This document shows, piece by piece, positions 61,567-64,000 of a DNA stretch of 64,000 bases. The translations under genes were made by a program, and so were the position numbers. This stretch comes from Vulcanimicrobiota bacterium. Lineage in GTDB: Bacteria; Vulcanimicrobiota; Vulcanimicrobiia; Vulcanimicrobiales; Vulcanimicrobiaceae. The notes beneath the pieces are model-generated. The model had not been told where the DNA came from and searched no databases. It was given only the letters and a program-made list of their open reading frames with translations. Every line of letters starts with the position of its first letter. The stretch's first letter is position 1. Location: positions 17,653 to 81,652 of the forward strand of contig JAAXCW010000010.1 in assembly GCA_013036095.1 (NCBI GenBank). The letters run 5' to 3'.

Positions 61567-61669
61567 GGGCTCTTGTTCGAGCCCTAGCTCAGGACTGGAC
61601 CTAACGGTCCAGCCAGTTAGACTTCCCCCTTCGACTCGCTCCGCTCGCTCAGGACTGGGCTTCGCCCAG
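61567..61669 (-). repeat. Tandem hairpin region upstream of rplK with SERSESKG-type repeat
   Basis: Three hairpins: GGGCTC/GAGCCC (61567-61584), CTGGACC/GGTCCAG (61595-61612), and CTGGGC/GCCCAG (61655-61669). GCTCAGGACTGG occurs twice, 60 bases apart (61587 and 61647), each followed by one hairpin arm, so the unit is duplicated. The stretch ctcgctccgctcgctc between is the element that reads SERSESKG. It may be an L1-binding leader, a terminator remnant, or a mobile repeat. Confidence 0.6.
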
Positions 61670-61720
61670 CCACAAACGGCAACTCGTCCACGCGAGCGGG
61701 GTCATCTCGCGCGAAAAACT

Positions 61721-62080
61721 TTATTTTGCGGCGTTGTGGAGTCTGAACTCGTTGCCTTCGGAGTCCTTGAACGACGCCGTGCCGCCCCAGGATTCGGTGA
61801 TCGGCGCCTGTGTAATCTCGACGCCTTTGGCTTTCAGCGCTCCCGCCGTACTTACGACGTCGTCGCACTCGATCATGATGTTCGTCGACTCGCCGGCGCC
61901 GTCGTCTTTTGAAAGGTGGATGTTCGTTTGGCCTGACTCACTCGGAGAAACGGTCACCCAGCGGTAGTCTCCCATCGTTACGTCGGCCGTGCAGACCCAG
62001 CCGAAGTTGTCCATAAAGAACGCCTTGGCGCGGTCTTGATCCTTGACTTTGATCGAAACGGTTCCGACGTAGGGCTTCAT
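61721..62080 (-). CDS. VOC (glyoxalase/bleomycin-resistance) superfamily protein
   Basis: 119 residues from ATG 62078-62080, overlapping the nusG stop (TGATG). Pattern VSIKVKDQDRAKAFFMDNFGW, IMIECDDVVSTAGALKAKGVEI, SFKDSEGNEFRLH: a standalone VOC fold that usually binds metal or small ligands. It is uncommon between nusG and rplK, and translationally coupled to nusG. Confidence 0.9.
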   Translation of the reverse strand: MKPYVGTVSIKVKDQDRAKAFFMDNFGWVCTADVTMGDYRWVTVSPSESGQTNIHLSKDDGAGESTNIMIECDDVVSTAGALKAKGVEITQAPITESWGGTASFKDSEGNEFRLHNAAK

Positions 62081-62973
62081 CAAACTTTCTCAATCTGATA
62101 GAACTCGAGTTCGACCGGCGTTTCGCGGCCGAAGATGGAGATGAGAGCGCGAACTTTTTCCTTCTCCGGCTGAATCTCGTCGATGAGCCCGGTGAAGTCG
62201 AAGAACGGCCCCGACGTAACCTTGACGCGGTCGCCTTTCTTGAAGTCGATCTTGAGCTTGGGCGTTTCGATGCCCATCTGCTTGAGGATCGTTTTGACTT
62301 CTTTGTCTTGCAGCGGCACGGGCTTCTCGCCGGCGCCGGGACTGCCGACAAATCCCGTTACACCCGACGTGTTGCGCACGACGTACCAGGACTGGTCGTC
62401 CATGTCCATCTCGACGAGCACGTAGCCCGGGAAAACTTTCTTCGGTGTGATCTTGCGCTTGCCGTCTTTGAACTCGACTTCGTCTTCCATCGGCACGAGC
62501 ACGCGGAAGATCTTGTCCTGCATGTTCATCGAATGGATACGCCGCTCGAGATTGGCTTTCACCTTGTTCTCGTAGCCCGAATACGTGTGGATCACAAACC
62601 AGTTCTTGCGACTGTCCTTGCCTTTGGGTTTGGCCTCGCCGTCGCTTGGCAGAGCTTCAACGGCTTCAGCAGCTCCCGGACCTTCAGCAGCGGGAGCCTC
62701 GGCAGACCCGATCTGCGCGACTTCAGTTTCGGATGATTCGAGCTCGGCGAACGAGTCGCCGGAGTCCTCGTCCGTTTCGGCCGGCTCCAGGCTTATGGCG
62801 CCGTTGCTTTGCAAACTTTCGCTTTGCGGACTTTCGGTTTGCGCGCTCTCGTCTTGGATGTTCTGAGGTCGCGCGTCCTCGGAGGCTTCGAAGGCTTGTT
62901 CGGGCGTATCTTGCACGCCGGATGCTTCCGAAAGTGCTTCCGCTTCCGATTCGTGACTGGGAAATTCGATCAT
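62080..62973 (-). CDS. nusG: Transcription termination/antitermination protein NusG with acidic N-terminal extension
   Basis: 297 residues from ATG 62971-62973. Residues 1-120 are a Ser/Glu/Asp-rich disordered extension with repeated (S/Q)ES(P/L)QS elements. The NGN domain begins KNWFVIHTYSGYENKVKANLERRI, and the KOW domain KGDRVKVTSGPFFDFTGLIDEIQPEK ends the protein. It binds RNA polymerase, promoting elongation and Rho interaction. The ATGA overlap with secE supports the long start. Confidence 0.95.
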   Translation of the reverse strand: MIEFPSHESEAEALSEASGVQDTPEQAFEASEDARPQNIQDESAQTESPQSESLQSNGAISLEPAETDEDSGDSFAELESSETEVAQIGSAEAPAAEGPGAAEAVEALPSDGEAKPKGKDSRKNWFVIHTYSGYENKVKANLERRIHSMNMQDKIFRVLVPMEDEVEFKDGKRKITPKKVFPGYVLVEMDMDDQSWYVVRNTSGVTGFVGSPGAGEKPVPLQDKEVKTILKQMGIETPKLKIDFKKGDRVKVTSGPFFDFTGLIDEIQPEKEKVRALISIFGRETPVELEFYQIEKV

Positions 62974-63197
62974 GACGTTACCGGCGGGTGAATGAGCGAG
63001 AAAATTTGTGCGAAGATCCAATCGCAGCCGTACGTGTACAATCCGACTGTGACGACGAGTACGACGGTCAGCACCGTTGCGGAGATCCACTCTTCGCGCG
63101 TCGGCCAAGTGACGCGGCGAAGCTCGAGCCAAACCCCGCGAACGAATTCGCGCGGATTTGGCCGGTTAGACGATGTGGTCGTTTGTACTTTACTCAT
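62970..63197 (-). CDS. secE: Preprotein translocase subunit SecE
   Basis: 75 residues, the short single-helix form: REFVRGVWLELRRVTWPTREEW followed by one transmembrane helix (ATVLTVVLVVTVGLYTYGCDWIF). Stabilises SecY. Canonical position between tRNA-Trp and nusG. Confidence 0.96.
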   Translation of the reverse strand: MSKVQTTTSSNRPNPREFVRGVWLELRRVTWPTREEWISATVLTVVLVVTVGLYTYGCDWIFAQIFSLIHPPVTS

Positions 63198-63217
63198 GAT
63201 AGTTGATCTTTAAAAAT

Positions 63218-63293
63218 TGGCAGGGCGGACAGGACTCGAACCTGCAACCGACGGTTTTGGAGACCGCAACTCTACCAATTGAGCTACCGCCCT
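63218..63293 (-). tRNA. tRNA-Trp(CCA)
   Basis: Acceptor AGGGCGG/CCGCCCT, D-arm GCTC...GAGT, anticodon stem CGGTC/AACCG region with anticodon CCA (CTCCAAA loop), T-arm GGTTCGAGTCC, discriminator G and encoded 3' CCA (63220-63218). It is the usual neighbour of secE. Confidence 0.96.
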
Positions 63294-63297
63294 CCGC

Positions 63298-63462
63298 CTA
63301 CTTGGTCTCCTTATGCGGCTTGTGGCAGCGGCAAAAGCGACAGTACTTGCTCAACTCGAGCCGTTCGGTCGTTTTTTGTTTGTTCTTTTGCGTGTTATAG
63401 TTCCGCCGCTTGCACTCGGTGCACGCCATAACGACCATCACGCGGTTCTCTTTTTTCGCCAC
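63298..63462 (-). CDS. rpmG: 50S ribosomal protein L33
   Basis: 54 residues from GTG 63460-63462. [20 protein letters not shown] with two zinc-type cysteine pairs (CTEC and CRFC) and the basic tail HKPHKETK. Zinc-containing form. It lies upstream of tRNA-Trp, secE and nusG in the classical order. Confidence 0.95.
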   Translation of the reverse strand: MAKKENRVMVVMACTECKRRNYNTQKNKQKTTERLELSKYCRFCRCHKPHKETK

Positions 63463-63526
63463 TTACAAGCCTCTGGACCGACGAGCCACATTAAATAAAC
63501 GGACCCGCAAGTCCGTTCAGGGGCTG

Positions 63527-63556
63527 ATTATAGCACCGGGGGAGGGGGTCCGGCAA
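63527..63556 (-). promoter_or_regulatory. Promoter for rpmG-tRNA-Trp-secE-nusG
   Basis: Minus strand: TTGCCG (63556-63551), 18-base spacer, perfect TATAAT (63532-63527). Transcription would start about 55 bases before rpmG. No other consensus -10 is seen closer to the gene. Confidence 0.65.
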
Positions 63557-63569
63557 GCAAGCGATGAGG

Positions 63570-63646
63570 TGGTGCGCCCGGACGGAATTGAACCGCCAAC
63601 CTCGGCCTTAGGAGTGCCTTGCTCTATCCAATTGAGCTACGGGCGC
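63570..63646 (-). tRNA. tRNA-Arg(CCT)
   Basis: Acceptor GCGCCCG/CGGGCGC, D-arm AGCTC...GAGC, loop CTCCTAA giving anticodon CCT, T-arm GGTTCAATTCC, discriminator A, encoded CCA. The anticodon stem has GGC/GCC in the middle but mismatched ends (A-G at 31-39 and A-G at 27-43), which is unusual. Confidence 0.88.
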
Positions 63647-63735
63647 GCGCCCACCGCTCCTTACCCCCGCCTGCGCGCCGGCCCTGGGTAGCCCCGTGCC
63701 GAGGGCTTCGATCGCGGGCGCCAAAAGAGCGCCAC

Positions 63736-64000
63736 GTGCAAGCGGTGGATTACGAGTTGCTGCGGCGCCAGGTGCGCGCCCTACTCGAAGACGAGCGCGA
63801 CTTTATTGCCAACGCCGCCAACTTTGCGGCGTTCGTCTACGCGGAGCTGCCGGCAATCAAATGGGCGGGGTTCTATCTCCCCGCGCCGGATGGGTTGGTG
63901 CTCGGCCCTTTCGGCGGAAAGCCCGCCAGCGCGCGGCTGCCCCAAGGTCAGGGGATCTGCAATCGAGCGTTTTCGGCAAAGCGCACTGTCGTCGTGGCCG
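63736..64000 (+). CDS. GAF-domain protein, probable free-methionine-(R)-sulfoxide reductase (N-terminal part)
   Basis: A partial gene from GTG 63736 reaching the window end; about 88 residues seen. The GAF fold is evident: LLEDERDFIANAANFAAFVYAEL, KWAGFYLPAPDGLVLGPFGGKPA, and LPQGQGICNRAF, which includes the cysteine position used by fRMsr enzymes (MsrC/YebR). These reduce free methionine-R-sulfoxide. The rest lies beyond the window. Confidence 0.82.
   Translation, partial: MQAVDYELLRRQVRALLEDERDFIANAANFAAFVYAELPAIKWAGFYLPAPDGLVLGPFGGKPASARLPQGQGICNRAFSAKRTVVVA

Noticed and set aside
1..64000. CRISPR arrays, insertion sequences, prophage, rRNA
   Set aside because: No regularly spaced repeats, transposase or integrase motifs, phage structural genes or rRNA-like sequence were found on either strand.

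Overview
The window is a dense, high-GC (about 60%) bacterial chromosome segment with short or negative gene spacing and no gene-free stretch over 300 bases. Diderm traits (a TonB-like protein, a DUF5916/CBM9 outer-membrane-type barrel, a lipoprotein) occur beside Gram-positive-style traits: a LexA box of the CGAAC-N4-GTTCG type, BlaI/M56 regulation and GatCAB. Together they suggest an uncultured diderm terrabacterial lineage such as Candidatus Eremiobacterota (WPS-2). That placement is inference. No phage, insertion sequence, rRNA or CRISPR array was seen.

Layout. 1-9.4 kb: threonine aldolase, three glycosyltransferases, Nudix, GNAT, a polysaccharide deacetylase, RNase H, tRNA-Pro, HU, aroQ and hslO. 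9.4-17.5 kb: a minus-strand housekeeping run (tyrS, mutS2, gatB, gatA, gatC, rlmD). 17.8-20.2 kb: an extracytoplasmic binding protein, a TonB-like protein and a ClpN-VOC fusion. 20.2-26.1 kb: a complete SOS mutasome (imuA, imuB, a MUG113/GIY-YIG-like nuclease gene, dnaE2) behind a perfect LexA palindrome lying inside its promoter. 26.2-29.8 kb: hyuA-hyuB. 29.8-37.2 kb: secreted and envelope proteins around a BlaI / M56-peptidase pair in which the M56 protein carries a pentapeptide-repeat sensor-like tail. 37.2-43.9 kb: trpE, trpG, aroF with a Tyr/Trp-rich leader peptide and attenuator between trpG and aroF, then purA, a GH125 hydrolase and hpt. 44-50.4 kb: a two-component system, recX, recA, ftsY and a FliA-like sigma factor. 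50.4-58.5 kb: a reductase, a membrane pyrophosphatase and envelope proteins. 58.6-63.6 kb: the rpmG/tRNA-Trp/secE/nusG/rplK/rplA/rplJ/rplL region, with a VOC protein and a Tat-exported carbonic anhydrase interspersed.

The most interesting signals are these. (1) Several conserved genes (purA, threonine aldolase, a FliJ-like gene, mutS2) have homologous N-termini extending to places where no ATG/GTG/TTG exists; ATC or ATT sits at the expected start in three of them. (2) An aromatic leader-peptide attenuator controls DAHP synthase. (3) The mutasome includes a nuclease-like fourth gene. (4) An M56 peptidase is fused to pentapeptide repeats beside a BlaI repressor with a clear promoter/operator. 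(5) Clp N-domains are fused to a VOC domain.
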